DNA from: Acidobacteriota bacterium | GTDB lineage: Bacteria; Acidobacteriota; Blastocatellia; Pyrinomonadales; Pyrinomonadaceae | Length of the DNA: 24,172 bases | Reading direction: 5' to 3' | NCBI GenBank assembly: GCA_005790265.1 | Contig: SXVE01000474.1 | Location: 1 to 24,172, forward strand | Part shown: piece after piece, positions 1-9,300 of the stretch | Layout: each line of letters starts with the position of its first letter | Position numbering within the stretch: position 1 is the first letter of the stretch | Position numbers and translations under genes: made by a program | The notes under the pieces: generated by a model | Told to the model about the DNA's origin: nothing | The model's input: only the letters and a program-made list of their open reading frames with translations | Databases searched by the model: none

Positions 1-1622
1 CCGATGAGCCGCGAAACCGTGTGCGGCTCGGCGTATTCGCTCATATCGTAGCGCAGAAATTCGATGCCAAGCTGTTCGGCTAATTGTTTTGAAAGCTCGG
101 TTTTGCCGACGCCGGTCGGACCGGAAAACAAAAACGAACCGACCGGCTTGGATTCGTGTCCGAGCCCGGCGCGCGAAATCTGAATCGCGTCAACCACGCG
201 ATTGACCGCTTCGTCCTGACCGAAAATCACCTGCTTTAAATCTTCTTTTAAGGTTTTGAGCTGCTCTTTTTCGTCGGCGACAACGGTTTTCGGCGGAATT
301 TTCGCCATTCGCGCGACCGTATTTTCGACCATCGCGACGGACATTTGCTGCGGGCGATTTTCCGCCGGAACGAGCTTCATCGCCGCGCCGACTTCGTCAA
401 TCACGTCAATCGCTTTGTCCGGCAAAAATCGGTCGTTGATATATTTTCCGGCGAGTTCCGACGCGACTTTTAGCGATTCGTCCGAATATTTCACCGCGTG
501 ATGCGCTTCGTAAAAACGCTTTAAGCCTTTCAAGATTTCGTAAGTTTCCTCAATCGTCGGCTCGTAAATTTCGATTTTCTGAAAACGCCGCGCCAGCGCG
601 CGGTCGCGTTCAAACGCGGCTTTGTATTCGGTGTAAGTTGTCGAACCGATGCAGCGCAAATCACCCGCCGCGAGCGCCGGTTTCAAAATATTCGATGCGT
701 CCATCGAACCGCCGGAAACCGCGCCTGCACCGACGATAGTGTGAATTTCGTCAATAAAAAGAATCGCGTTTTCTTCTTTCTGCAAATCTTTGATAATCGC
801 TTTGAAACGCTGCTCAAAATCGCCGCGATAACGAGTTCCCGCTAAAACCGCGCCCATATCGAGCGCAAAAACTTTCGCTCCGATTAAAACTTCCGGCACA
901 TTTCCTTCTGAAATTTTCAGCGCCAAACCTTCGGCAAGCGCCGTTTTTCCGACGCCTGGTTCGCCGACGTAAAGCGGATTGTTTTTCTTGCGGCGACACA
1001 AAACCTGAATCGTGCGTTCGATTTCCGCCGCACGTCCGATGATCGGATCAATTTCTCCGGCGGCGGCTTTGGCGACGAGTTCGACGGTAAACGCTTCGAG
1101 CGGTTTTTTCTTTTTCGGCTTGGCGCGTTCTTCGGCAAACTGCTCGTCTTCCCCGTCTTCCGCAGTTGAATTGAGATTGAGCGAGCTGTCCACTTTGGAA
1201 ATTCCGTGCGCGATAAAATTGAGCACGTCGAGCCGCGTTATTCCCTGTTGCTGCAACAAATAAACAGCGTAACTCTGCTCGGCTTGATAAAGCGCGGCGA
1301 GAATATTTCCGCCGTCAACGGATTTTTGTCCGCTGCCTTCCGCCTGCAAAATCGCGTGCTGAATCGTGGATTGAAAAGTCGCCGTCAATTCGGGCATCAT
1401 TTGATTTCCGTTCGGCATTTTTTCGAGCACGTCGCCGAAATAGTCTTCGAGCGATTTAGCGATTTCTTCGATACGCGCGCCGCAGTTAAACAAAATATCG
1501 CGCGCCGCCGTGTCTTCGAGCAGCGCGTAAAGAAGATGTTCGAGCGTGACGTATTCGTGTTTGTGTTTGACGGCTTCATCAACCGCGTAACTTAATGTTT
1601 CTTCTAATTCTCTGGTTAACAT
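1..1622 (-). CDS. clpA: ATP-dependent Clp protease ATP-binding subunit ClpA (3' end cut by window edge)
   Basis: AAA+ unfoldase that feeds substrates to the ClpP peptidase in the cytoplasm. It starts at the ATG at 1622 with MLTRELEETL, and about 540 residues are visible; the remaining D2 part lies beyond position 1. Residues 1-145 form the Clp N-domain repeats (EHLLYALLED, AILQAEGSG). The first ATPase domain has Walker A GEPGVGKTA at about 220-228 and Walker B FIDEIHTI. There is no long ClpB-type coiled-coil middle domain. The second ATPase domain begins near residue 470 with Walker A GPTGVGKTE at about 501-509 and then the YDMSEY motif. clpS lies 46 bases upstream on the same strand, which favours ClpA over ClpC. 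No clear Shine-Dalgarno sequence precedes the start. Confidence 0.95.
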   Translation of the reverse strand, partial: MLTRELEETLSYAVDEAVKHKHEYVTLEHLLYALLEDTAARDILFNCGARIEEIAKSLEDYFGDVLEKMPNGNQMMPELTATFQSTIQHAILQAEGSGQKSVDGGNILAALYQAEQSYAVYLLQQQGITRLDVLNFIAHGISKVDSSLNLNSTAEDGEDEQFAEERAKPKKKKPLEAFTVELVAKAAAGEIDPIIGRAAEIERTIQVLCRRKKNNPLYVGEPGVGKTALAEGLALKISEGNVPEVLIGAKVFALDMGAVLAGTRYRGDFEQRFKAIIKDLQKEENAILFIDEIHTIVGAGAVSGGSMDASNILKPALAAGDLRCIGSTTYTEYKAAFERDRALARRFQKIEIYEPTIEETYEILKGLKRFYEAHHAVKYSDESLKVASELAGKYINDRFLPDKAIDVIDEVGAAMKLVPAENRPQQMSVAMVENTVARMAKIPPKTVVADEKEQLKTLKEDLKQVIFGQDEAVNRVVDAIQISRAGLGHESKPVGSFLFSGPTGVGKTELSKQLAEQLGIEFLRYDMSEYAEPHTVSRLI

Positions 1623-1668
1623 ATTTCAAAACAACTTTGATGATTACTCCGCCGAATAAGTTCCGAAT

Positions 1669-1989
1669 TTATTCTTCCTCTTCGACCGTGCAAAGCAGCG
1701 GATATTCGTTGGCGCGCGATAAATTCATCGCTTTTTCGGCTTTCATGTTCGCCACTTCAAACGAGTAAATTCCGGCGACGCCCGCGCCTTCGTTGTGCAC
1801 TTTCAGCATAATCGAAAACGCTTCGCTGTCCGAACGCTTGAAAACGTGCTGAAGAATAAAAACCACAAATTCCATCGTCGTGTAGTCATCGTTATGCAAA
1901 ATGACTTTAAAAAGTTTCGGCTTCTCAAGCCGCGTCTCGCTTTCGGTCAGCACCTCACCGTCTTGTTCAATATCAGGAAATTCGGACAT
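1669..1989 (-). CDS. clpS: ATP-dependent Clp protease adaptor ClpS
   Basis: Small adaptor of 106 residues that binds N-degron substrates and delivers them to ClpA. The signature HNDDYTTMEFV is at residues 32-42. It contains the N-degron pocket residues Asn33 and Asp34 and the gatekeeper Met39, matching Asn34, Asp35 and Met40 of the E. coli protein. The second signature has His65 (KVHNEGAG) followed by EVANMKAEKA. The acidic, flexible N-terminus of about 24 residues is normal for the family. It is followed by clpA 46 bases downstream, so the two are probably cotranscribed. The upstream spacer holds a large inverted repeat rather than an obvious promoter. Confidence 0.96.
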   Translation of the reverse strand: MSEFPDIEQDGEVLTESETRLEKPKLFKVILHNDDYTTMEFVVFILQHVFKRSDSEAFSIMLKVHNEGAGVAGIYSFEVANMKAEKAMNLSRANEYPLLCTVEEEE

Positions 1990-1998
1990 AGCTTTCAG

Positions 1999-2083
1999 AG
2001 TAAGCAGTAAACGGTAAGCGGTGAGCAGTAAAATAAATTCAGTGCGATTTCTCTGCTCACTGCTTGCCGCTCACTGCTTACTA
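1999..2083. repeat. Imperfect inverted repeat of about 31-base arms between glucose dehydrogenase and clpS
   Basis: The left arm (1999-2030) and right arm (2053-2083) are near reverse complements, separated by about 22 bases. Each arm is itself built from GTAAGCAGT / GTGAGCAGT-like 9-11 base units. The right arm contains the TAG stop codon (2081-2083) of the upstream dehydrogenase gene. In RNA it would form a long hairpin at the 3' end of that transcript and just before clpS. It looks like a member of a dispersed palindromic repeat family, but copy number cannot be seen from this window. Confidence 0.85.
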
Positions 2084-3199
2084 TATCTTATTCACCTCGA
2101 AATAAGTTTTAATCGCGTTGTATTTGCTCGAATTTTCCAGAATATCGAAAACTTCGGCGAAATTTTCCAAGCCTTCGATTTTGTGCGTCATCATTCGCGC
2201 GAGCCAGCCGGAATACATCGCTTCGCAGAGCGCCAGATCTTTGACGCCCATTTCAAAATGTTCGCGATTGGCATTGACCGTGCCGACCATCGCGCGATTG
2301 CCGAGCACGAATTGCTGATTGATTTTGTCGGACGGAACGGCATCGGTTTTTCGTTCGCCGCCGGTTACGCTCGACAAAATGAGAATTCCGTTTTCGTTGA
2401 GCGATTGCATCGCATCGAAAATGATCGGCGAAAATCCGGTGCACTCGAAAATCAAATCGTATTCGCCGTATTTTTTCGCCGAATCAATAATGGAAAGTTC
2501 TTCGGTCGAATCGTAAGTCGCGCCGATTGCTTCGCACAATTCGGCGTTTAAATAACCGGCGCGCGTTTGTTTGCCGAAACCGTGAACTTCGTAGCCGCGC
2601 ATCCGCAGCGCCATTATCGTCAGCAATCCGACATTTCCCGTTCCCAAAACGGCGGCGGTTTTCGGCTGCCAAATATCAAGGCGTTTTTGAACGTCTTCGG
2701 CTTGTTTCAAACCTTTTTCGATGATCGAAAGCGGTTCGAGCAAAACGGCGATTTCGGCGATTTTGGCGGGAATCTTAACGAGAAAATCCGCGCTTTCAAC
2801 GTAAAATTCCGCCATAAAACCGTGCAGACGCGAAATGCCGCGTTCCCAGTATTCAGCGTCGGTCGTAAAATCCTGCTGTCCGATTGTGTCGTAAATGCTG
2901 TGCCCAAACGGTCGGCGCACGGTCGCGACGACGAAATCGCCTTTTTGCAAATCCCTGACGTTTTCGCCCGTCTCCACAACGCGCCCGAAATTTTCGTGAC
3001 CCAAAACCAAAAATTCGTAACCTTCCGGCGCGACGCCGTATTCCGCATTGTTAATCTCGCGATCAGTGCCGCACGCGCCGACGCGCAAAACTTCAACGAG
3101 AACGCCGCGCCCGTCTTTGATTTCATCAATTTTCGGCTGATTCATCTCAACCAGATGAACCGACTTTTCTTTTTTTGGAATAACTGCAACTGCTTTCAT
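2081..3199 (-). CDS. Glucose 1-dehydrogenase, archaeal-type zinc MDR family
   Basis: Medium-chain dehydrogenase of 372 residues resembling the Sulfolobus/Thermoplasma/Haloferax glucose dehydrogenases, which oxidise D-glucose to gluconolactone with NAD(P)+. The catalytic-zinc set is visible: Cys43 (GACGTD), His68-Glu69 (GHENFG) and Glu155 (EPLSIIEKG). HGFMAEF near residue 126 and GTVNANREHFEMGVKDL near the C-terminus are family hallmarks. The Rossmann motif GTGNVG is at 186-191. The cysteine lobe that holds a structural zinc in the archaeal enzymes is replaced (residues about 95-115 have no Cys). It lies 104 bases downstream of a glucosidase gene on the same strand, so a glucose-release then glucose-oxidation pair is plausible. 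Another sugar or polyol as substrate cannot be excluded. Confidence 0.8.
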   Translation of the reverse strand: MKAVAVIPKKEKSVHLVEMNQPKIDEIKDGRGVLVEVLRVGACGTDREINNAEYGVAPEGYEFLVLGHENFGRVVETGENVRDLQKGDFVVATVRRPFGHSIYDTIGQQDFTTDAEYWERGISRLHGFMAEFYVESADFLVKIPAKIAEIAVLLEPLSIIEKGLKQAEDVQKRLDIWQPKTAAVLGTGNVGLLTIMALRMRGYEVHGFGKQTRAGYLNAELCEAIGATYDSTEELSIIDSAKKYGEYDLIFECTGFSPIIFDAMQSLNENGILILSSVTGGERKTDAVPSDKINQQFVLGNRAMVGTVNANREHFEMGVKDLALCEAMYSGWLARMMTHKIEGLENFAEVFDILENSSKYNAIKTYFEVNKI

Positions 3200-3303
3200 G
3201 ATTTTATTTTGTGCTGCTTACTGTAACTTCCGCTCGCTTTAATCGCTGCCATAAATTCAAACCTAATACTTTTATGATACTTGTTTCGCTTAAATTCGGG
3301 TAT

Positions 3304-6039
3304 TTACTTTGCGACTTTTCCCCGAATCGTCGTCTGCATATCAATATCTTCTTCCGGCGCGGAATATTCGCCGAGCTGCTGCAGGATTTTTCCGATTAAA
3401 CCCGTCCAGCCGGTTTGATGACTCGCGCCGAGACCGCTGCCGTTGTCGCCGTGAAAATATTCGTAAAATAAAATGTGATCGCGCCAGTGTTCGTCGCGCT
3501 GAAACTTTTCCGCCGTGCCGTAGACCGCGCGGTTTCCTTCTTCGTCCTGCGTAAAAATGCGGCACAGACGCTTTTCGAGTTCCTGCGAAATTTCCCACAG
3601 CGTCATCTGATTGCCGGAGCCGGTCGGAAATTCGATTTTGAAATCGTCGCCGTAATAATAATCGAATTTTTGCAGACTTTCGATTAAAAGATAATTCATC
3701 GGAAACCAAATCGGACCGCGCCAGTTGGAATTTCCGCCGAACATTCCCGTGCGCGATTCGCCCGGTTCGTAAACGACTTGCTCGCTCGCGTCGTTAAAAC
3801 TGAAAACATACGGATGCGCTTTGTAATGACGCGACAGCGAGCGAATGCCGTAATCGGACAAAAATTCGTTTTCCGCAAACATATAACGCAGAATTCGCTC
3901 CAGACGCTCGCGGTTGACAACCGCCAGAATGCGCCGATTTTCCTTGCCTTCCTTTTGCATACACGCAATGTCTTCGGTCAAATCAGGACGATTTTTGAGA
4001 AACCATTCGGTGCGCTTTCTGAATTCCGGTAAATCGTCGAGCCAGTTGGCTTCGACCGTTTCGACGGCGAAAAGCGGAATCAAACCGACCATCGAACGCA
4101 ACCGCAGCGGAATATTGCGCTCGTTCGGCAGATGCAGCACGTCGTAATAAAAACCGTCGCGCTCGTGCCACAGTTCGGTGTTTTCCGCGCCGAGATTGTT
4201 CATCGCGTCGGAAACGTAAACGAAATGCTCGAAAAACTTGCTCGCCACGTCTTCATAAGCTTTGTTTTCTTTAGCGAGTTCGAGCGCAATCGCCAGCATA
4301 TTCAGGCAATACATCGCCATCCACGAAGTTCCGTCCGATTGTTCGAGATGTCCGCCGTCCGGCAATTTCGCGCTGCGGTCGAAAACGCCGATATTGTCCA
4401 AACCGAGAAATCCGCCTTCAAAAACATTGTTGCCTTCAAAATCTTTGCGATTGACCCACCACGTAAAATTCAGCAGCAGTTTGTGAAAAACTTTTTCGAG
4501 AAATTCGCGGTCGGCAACGCCCGTGCGTTTCGCTTCGATTTTGTAAACGCGAAAAGCCGCCCACGCGTGAACCGGCGGATTGACATCGCCGAACGCCCAT
4601 TCGTACGCGGGAATCTGCCCGTTCGGGTGCATATACCATTCGCGCAGCAGCAAAATGAGCTGCTTTTTAGCGAATTCGGAATCAACGAGCGCGAGCGAAA
4701 TCGTGTGAAAAGCCAAATCCCACGCCGCATACCACGGATATTCCCATTTGTCGGGCATCGAGATTACTTCATCATTGTATAAATGCGTCCAATCGTCGTT
4801 GCGACCGCGCTTGCGTTCAACCGGCGGCGGCGAAAATGCCGCATCGCCGTCGAGCCACTGCTTGACCGCGTAATGATAAAACTGTTTCGACCAGAGCATT
4901 CCGGCGAGCGATTGCCGCATCACGCGTTTCTCGTCTTCGTTCAGATTTTTCGGCGTAATTCCCGCATAAAACTCATCGGCTTCGGCGCGGCGTTTTTGCA
5001 TCGTTTGTTCGCAATCGGCGGCAAAATTTGAAAAGTCGAAATCGCGTTCTGCGTCGTCGCATTTTAAGCGCAGGTAGATCGCGCGGCTTTCGTGCGGCGG
5101 AACTTCGAGCACGTAATGCGCCGCGGCTTTCGTGCCGATTTCCGCCGGATTGACCGCCGCTTGGTCGCCGCCGACGACGTAATCGTTAATCGCATCTTTG
5201 GCGTATTTCGATTCGTTTTCGGAATTATAAAGTTTTTGGTAATTCGTTTCGTTTTCGCAGAAAAGCAGTTCGTCCGCATCCGCGCAGGCTAATTGATACG
5301 AGCCGAGATTTTTTTCTTTGATTTTAATCAGCCTGACGTTTTCCGCTTCCGCTTCTTCGGCGCGTTTCATTTCCGGCTTTTCCGCGTCGGGCGTCCAGCT
5401 CCACGTGTTGCGAAACCAGACGGTCGGCAAAAGATGAATCGTCGCCGCTTCGTCGCCGCGGTTTGCCGCCGTAATTTTAATGCAGATGTCGTCCGCGTCG
5501 GTTTTCGCGTATTCGATAAACACGTCCCAGTATTTATTTTCGTCGAAAATTCCCGTGTCGAGCAGTTCGTATTCCGTATCGTTTTTATTGCGCTTTTGAT
5601 TTTCCGCCGTTAATTTTTCGTATGGAAATTCCGCCTGCGGGTATTTATAGAGAAATTTCATATACGAATGCGTCGGCGTATTGTCGAGATAAAAATAATA
5701 CTCTTTTACATCTTCGCCGTGAACGCCGGTGTTGCCGCCGAGACCGAAAAACCGCTCTTTCAAAATCGGATCGCGCTCGTTCCACAAAGAAACGGCGAAA
5801 CACAAATTCTGGCGGCGGTCGCAGATTCCGGCGATGCCGTCTTCGTTCCAGCGAAACGCTTTGTGTGCCGCGTGTTCAAACGGAAAATAATTCCACGCCG
5901 CGCCGTCTTTTGAATAATCTTCGCGCACGGTTCCCCACGCGCGCTCACTGACGTAACAGCCCCACAGCTTCCAATCTTTCGTGTGCGCGGACGCTTCGGC
6001 GAGTCGTTTCTCCTCCGCTTTTGACGAGTTTTCTTCCAT
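3304..6039 (-). CDS. GH63-like glucosidase (mannosyl-oligosaccharide glucosidase family), cytoplasmic
   Basis: Protein of 911 residues typical of the long bacterial GH63 proteins annotated simply as glucosidase. The N-terminal block WGCYVSERAWGTVREDY, then ERFFGLGGNTGVHGEDVKEYYFYLDNTPTHSYMK, is characteristic. The C-terminal (alpha/alpha)6 barrel carries the probable general acid Asp441 (AAWDLAF) and the probable base Glu860 (FYEYFHGDNGSGLGASHQTGWTG). NSNWRGPIWFPMNYLLIESL lies between them. No signal peptide is present, so it should act on a cytoplasmic gluco-oligosaccharide or glucosyl compatible solute; the substrate is not deducible. Start at the ATG at 6039, with no strong ribosome binding site. 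It heads a minus-strand run with the glucose dehydrogenase. Confidence 0.85.
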   Translation of the reverse strand: MEENSSKAEEKRLAEASAHTKDWKLWGCYVSERAWGTVREDYSKDGAAWNYFPFEHAAHKAFRWNEDGIAGICDRRQNLCFAVSLWNERDPILKERFFGLGGNTGVHGEDVKEYYFYLDNTPTHSYMKFLYKYPQAEFPYEKLTAENQKRNKNDTEYELLDTGIFDENKYWDVFIEYAKTDADDICIKITAANRGDEAATIHLLPTVWFRNTWSWTPDAEKPEMKRAEEAEAENVRLIKIKEKNLGSYQLACADADELLFCENETNYQKLYNSENESKYAKDAINDYVVGGDQAAVNPAEIGTKAAAHYVLEVPPHESRAIYLRLKCDDAERDFDFSNFAADCEQTMQKRRAEADEFYAGITPKNLNEDEKRVMRQSLAGMLWSKQFYHYAVKQWLDGDAAFSPPPVERKRGRNDDWTHLYNDEVISMPDKWEYPWYAAWDLAFHTISLALVDSEFAKKQLILLLREWYMHPNGQIPAYEWAFGDVNPPVHAWAAFRVYKIEAKRTGVADREFLEKVFHKLLLNFTWWVNRKDFEGNNVFEGGFLGLDNIGVFDRSAKLPDGGHLEQSDGTSWMAMYCLNMLAIALELAKENKAYEDVASKFFEHFVYVSDAMNNLGAENTELWHERDGFYYDVLHLPNERNIPLRLRSMVGLIPLFAVETVEANWLDDLPEFRKRTEWFLKNRPDLTEDIACMQKEGKENRRILAVVNRERLERILRYMFAENEFLSDYGIRSLSRHYKAHPYVFSFNDASEQVVYEPGESRTGMFGGNSNWRGPIWFPMNYLLIESLQKFDYYYGDDFKIEFPTGSGNQMTLWEISQELEKRLCRIFTQDEEGNRAVYGTAEKFQRDEHWRDHILFYEYFHGDNGSGLGASHQTGWTGLIGKILQQLGEYSAPEEDIDMQTTIRGKVAK

Positions 6040-6273
6040 AATTTTTTAATAAATGATGGCATATTTCGCCGCACAGCGTCTAGCCGTTTACTTTTTGCCG
6101 CAAAAAATAGTTAGACGGAAAATGTTTTTTCTGTTAGATTTCAATGAAAGTCAGACAGTTTTTCCCCGCGCCGACTCCGCACACGGAAATTTGAAAATTT
6201 GTTGCTGAAAAATCGGTTCGATTAAGCGTATTGATTTTTATTGTTAAACAAACTGAATCGCAGCGCCTTCGTC

Positions 6274-6304
6274 CGAACGAATATTTTCTGCCAATATTCG
6301 TTCG
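6274..6304. promoter_or_regulatory. Perfect 12-bp inverted repeat, candidate operator or leader hairpin
   Basis: The arms CGAACGAATATT (6274-6285) and AATATTCGTTCG (6293-6304) are exact reverse complements with a 7-base spacer. It ends 20 bases before the GGAG ribosome binding site of the activator gene at 6335. It could bind a dimeric regulator, possibly the Fis-type helix-turn-helix protein encoded next to it, or fold in the 5' untranslated RNA. The site is directly visible; the function is inferred. Confidence 0.6.
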
Positions 6305-6324
6305 CCGGATTAAATGTGTATTTT

Positions 6325-6328
6325 GGAG
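6325..6328 (+). promoter_or_regulatory. Shine-Dalgarno GGAG fixing a GTG start
   Basis: GGAG lies 6 bases before GTG at 6335. It is one of the few clear ribosome binding sites in the window and supports the GTG start of the activator gene. Confidence 0.75.
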
Positions 6329-6334
6329 TAAATC

Positions 6335-9300
6335 GTGCAATCGAGAAAATTAAAATATACCTCTGAAGAAGATTTGGAAACGGTTTTTTCCGTCGTCGGG
6401 CAAAAATTGACCGACGGTTTTTCCGCCGAAGCGGAGAAAATTCTCGTTCGCACGATTGAAAATTACGCGCATACGCCCGAAGCGTTCGCCAATCTCAAGC
6501 GGCTGCTATCTTTCACGCTCGAAACGCTCGGACGCTACGAAGAAGCGCTCGCCGCCGTCAAACCGTTTGAAGAAGAAAAAGCGCTGCTTGAATTGACGCT
6601 GAAAACGCAGCTCAAAGTTATCACGCAGCTCGCCATCGCCTACAATAATTTGTCCGATCATCCGAAAGCCGTAACGCTGCTCAAACGAACGCTGAAAAGA
6701 GCGCAGGAAAACGATTTGACCGAACTTTACGGCAGCATTTACATTGCGCTCGCGCGGGTTTACCGCAAGCTAAACGAATACACGATTTCGCGCGATCACG
6801 CCGAAAAAGCCTTGACCGCTTTTCGCGAAGAAGGAAACTGGCGCGGAATGGCGGAAAGCTATCAGGCAATCGCCACGTCGCATTATCAGGAAGGCAACAA
6901 CGAAAAATCGCTCGAATATTTTCAACTCGCGGTAAAAATCGTCGGCGAACGTTCGGCGCCGTTTCTGCTCGGCAAAATTTACTCGGATATGTCCGGCGCT
7001 TTTTGCCTGCTTCATCGCCCGCAGGAAGGAATTAATTGTCTCGAAAAATCAATCGAATTTTTCAACCGCACCGATCATAAACTCAATTCCGTCATCGCTT
7101 ACAACAATCTCGGAATGAACCTGATGCTTTTGGGCGATTGGGCGCGCGCCGAAAAAATGATGAAAAGCGCGCTCGATCTCGCTCTCGAAGCCAATCACGT
7201 TCACGTCGCCGGAATTTTGGATTCGCTCGGCGAGCTGAAACTCTTGCGCGGCGAACTCGGCGAAGCGAGAGAATTGCTCGAACAAGGCATTCAATTTGCT
7301 AAAGACCGCAAAAAAGATTGGTACGCCATTCACGCGATGCGCAATTTGGCGCGCTGTCTGCTCGCGCAGGAAAAACCCGCCGCCGCCGCCGCCAAAGCGC
7401 GCGAAACTATCGAAATGTGTCGCGATATGGGCGACAAACAAACCGTCAATACCGCCGGACTTGTTTTAGCCGAAGCGAGTTTGCTTGAAGGCGACCGCGC
7501 CGAGTACGAATTGCAGATGCAGCTCGTCGAAGAATCCTCGCCGCTGTCTGATTTTTTCGTGCTCGGAAGCGTGCAGCGCATTCGCGGTTTGGCGGCGCTT
7601 CAGGAAAACGATCAGGAATTAGCCGTTCATCATTTCAGCCGCAGTCTGACGATTTTTGAAGCGGCAAACGATTTGTATCACACGGCGCTCGCGCATTATT
7701 TGATCGGCGTCAATCTCGGCGTCAGCCACAGCGAGCGCGCCGTCAAACATTTGCTCAGCGCCGCCGAAACTTTCGGCAAACTCGGCGTTCATTTTCATTC
7801 GGACGCGGCGGTTAAAGCGGCGGAAAAGATAAAAACCAAAAAATCCGCGCCCGCTGCCGAAACGGAAAAAACGCGCTCGGTTTCGGTCGTTTCCCAGCTT
7901 TTGACCGTTCGCCTCGCCGAAGCGACGGCTTCGCGCGAATTGCTTTTTCGCGAGCTCGTCGCCGTGCTCAACCAGGAAAGCCGCGCCAAAAAATTAATCA
8001 TCGCCGAACCGGATGAAAATAAAGTTCTGCGCCCGTTTATCGCGCACGGCTTCGCGCCGGAAGAAAGCGCGAATTTAATCGCCAAATTTCAGGAAGCGCA
8101 GTATCGCAACGATTGGAAAACGTTCGCTCAAACGAAAAATCTGGCGGCGCTGCCGCTGCGCGCGTCAAGTGCCGAACCAGCTTTTTTGCTTGTTTATCCC
8201 GCATCCGGCGCCGTTCTGAATGACGGAACTTCATTGCAGCCGCTGTTGCGCGTCGTCGAACTCGGAATGGACGTGATCGCGCTGCGCGAAAAAGACAAAA
8301 CGCAGTTAATTGATCAGGAAGCGAATCCGTACACGTCGCAGAGTTTGATGTCCGGTTTTATTCATTCGAGTCCGGCGATGACGGCGCTCGTCGAAGAAGT
8401 TTATAAAATTCGCTCGTCGGACGTCACCGTTTTGGTCACGGGCGAATCGGGAACCGGAAAAGAACTCGTTTCACGCGCGATTCACACGATTTCCAATCGC
8501 AAAGACAAAATTTTCGTGCCGTTCAACTGCACCGCCGTTCCGAAAGAATTAGCCGAAGGTCATCTGTTCGGTTACAAAAAAGGCGCGTTTACCGGCGCGG
8601 TTTCCGATTCGCCGGGAATGATTCGCGCGGCGGACGGCGGAACTTTGTTTCTCGATGAAGTCGGCGATTTACCGATTGACGTGCAGCCGAAACTGCTTCG
8701 ATTTTTGCAGGAAGGCGAAGTGCAGCCGATTGGCGAAAAACGCCCGATCAAAGTTGACGTGCGCATTATCGCCGCGACGAATATGCCTTTGGAAGAAAAA
8801 GTCGCCAACGGCAGTTTTCGCGAAGATTTGTATTATCGCCTCAACGTCATTCGCCTGCGCGTTCCGCCGCTCCGAGAACGCCGCTCGGAAATTCCGCCGA
8901 TGGTCAGCTATTACATCAATCATTATTCGGCGCGATTCGGCAAGCGCGAAATCAACGTGATGCCGCAAACAGTTGATTTGTTAATGGTTTACAGTTGGGA
9001 CGGAAACGTGCGCCAGCTGTGCAACGAAATTCAGCGCATCGTCGCGCGCGCCGAAGACGGCGAAATCATTACGCCCGATCATCTTTCGCCGGAATTAAAA
9101 CGCGCCGCCAAACCGCTGGCGCCGTTCGTCGAAAATTCAAACGTGCGCTCGCTCAATTCCTATAATAACCAAAATCAAAATAACCAAAATTACGGCAATC
9201 GCAACTTAAACAACGGAGCGTTTAATAATTTCAGCGGCGACAATTCGGCGCTTTACAATGTTTCTTCAAACAACAATCACACGGTTTCTCCGTTTCCGCC

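Larger units (their letters stand above)
6040..6334. other. Divergent intergenic region between glucosidase run and TPR activator
   Basis: This spacer of 295 bases separates two divergent start codons and must hold the promoters for both. No convincing -35/-10 or -24/-12 element was found. It contains a perfect 12-bp palindrome (6274-6304, listed separately). A weaker nested structure has outer CGTCTA/TAGACG arms at 6077-6082 and 6112-6117 around TTTTTG-CCG-CAAAAA. Confidence 0.6.

Noticed and set aside
4132..4782. Long open frame (216 codons) antisense to the glucosidase gene, and similar long antisense frames at 2567-3226, 12166-12984, 14466-15050 and 17099-17782
   Set aside because: Each lies opposite a gene with clear family motifs. 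The peptides are Arg/Phe-rich and motif-free, as expected from the complementary strand of this codon usage.
6054..6067. TGGCATATTTCGCC as a sigma-54 -24/-12 promoter in the divergent spacer
   Set aside because: The GG and GC elements are 8 bases apart rather than 10, and the -12 TTGC is absent.
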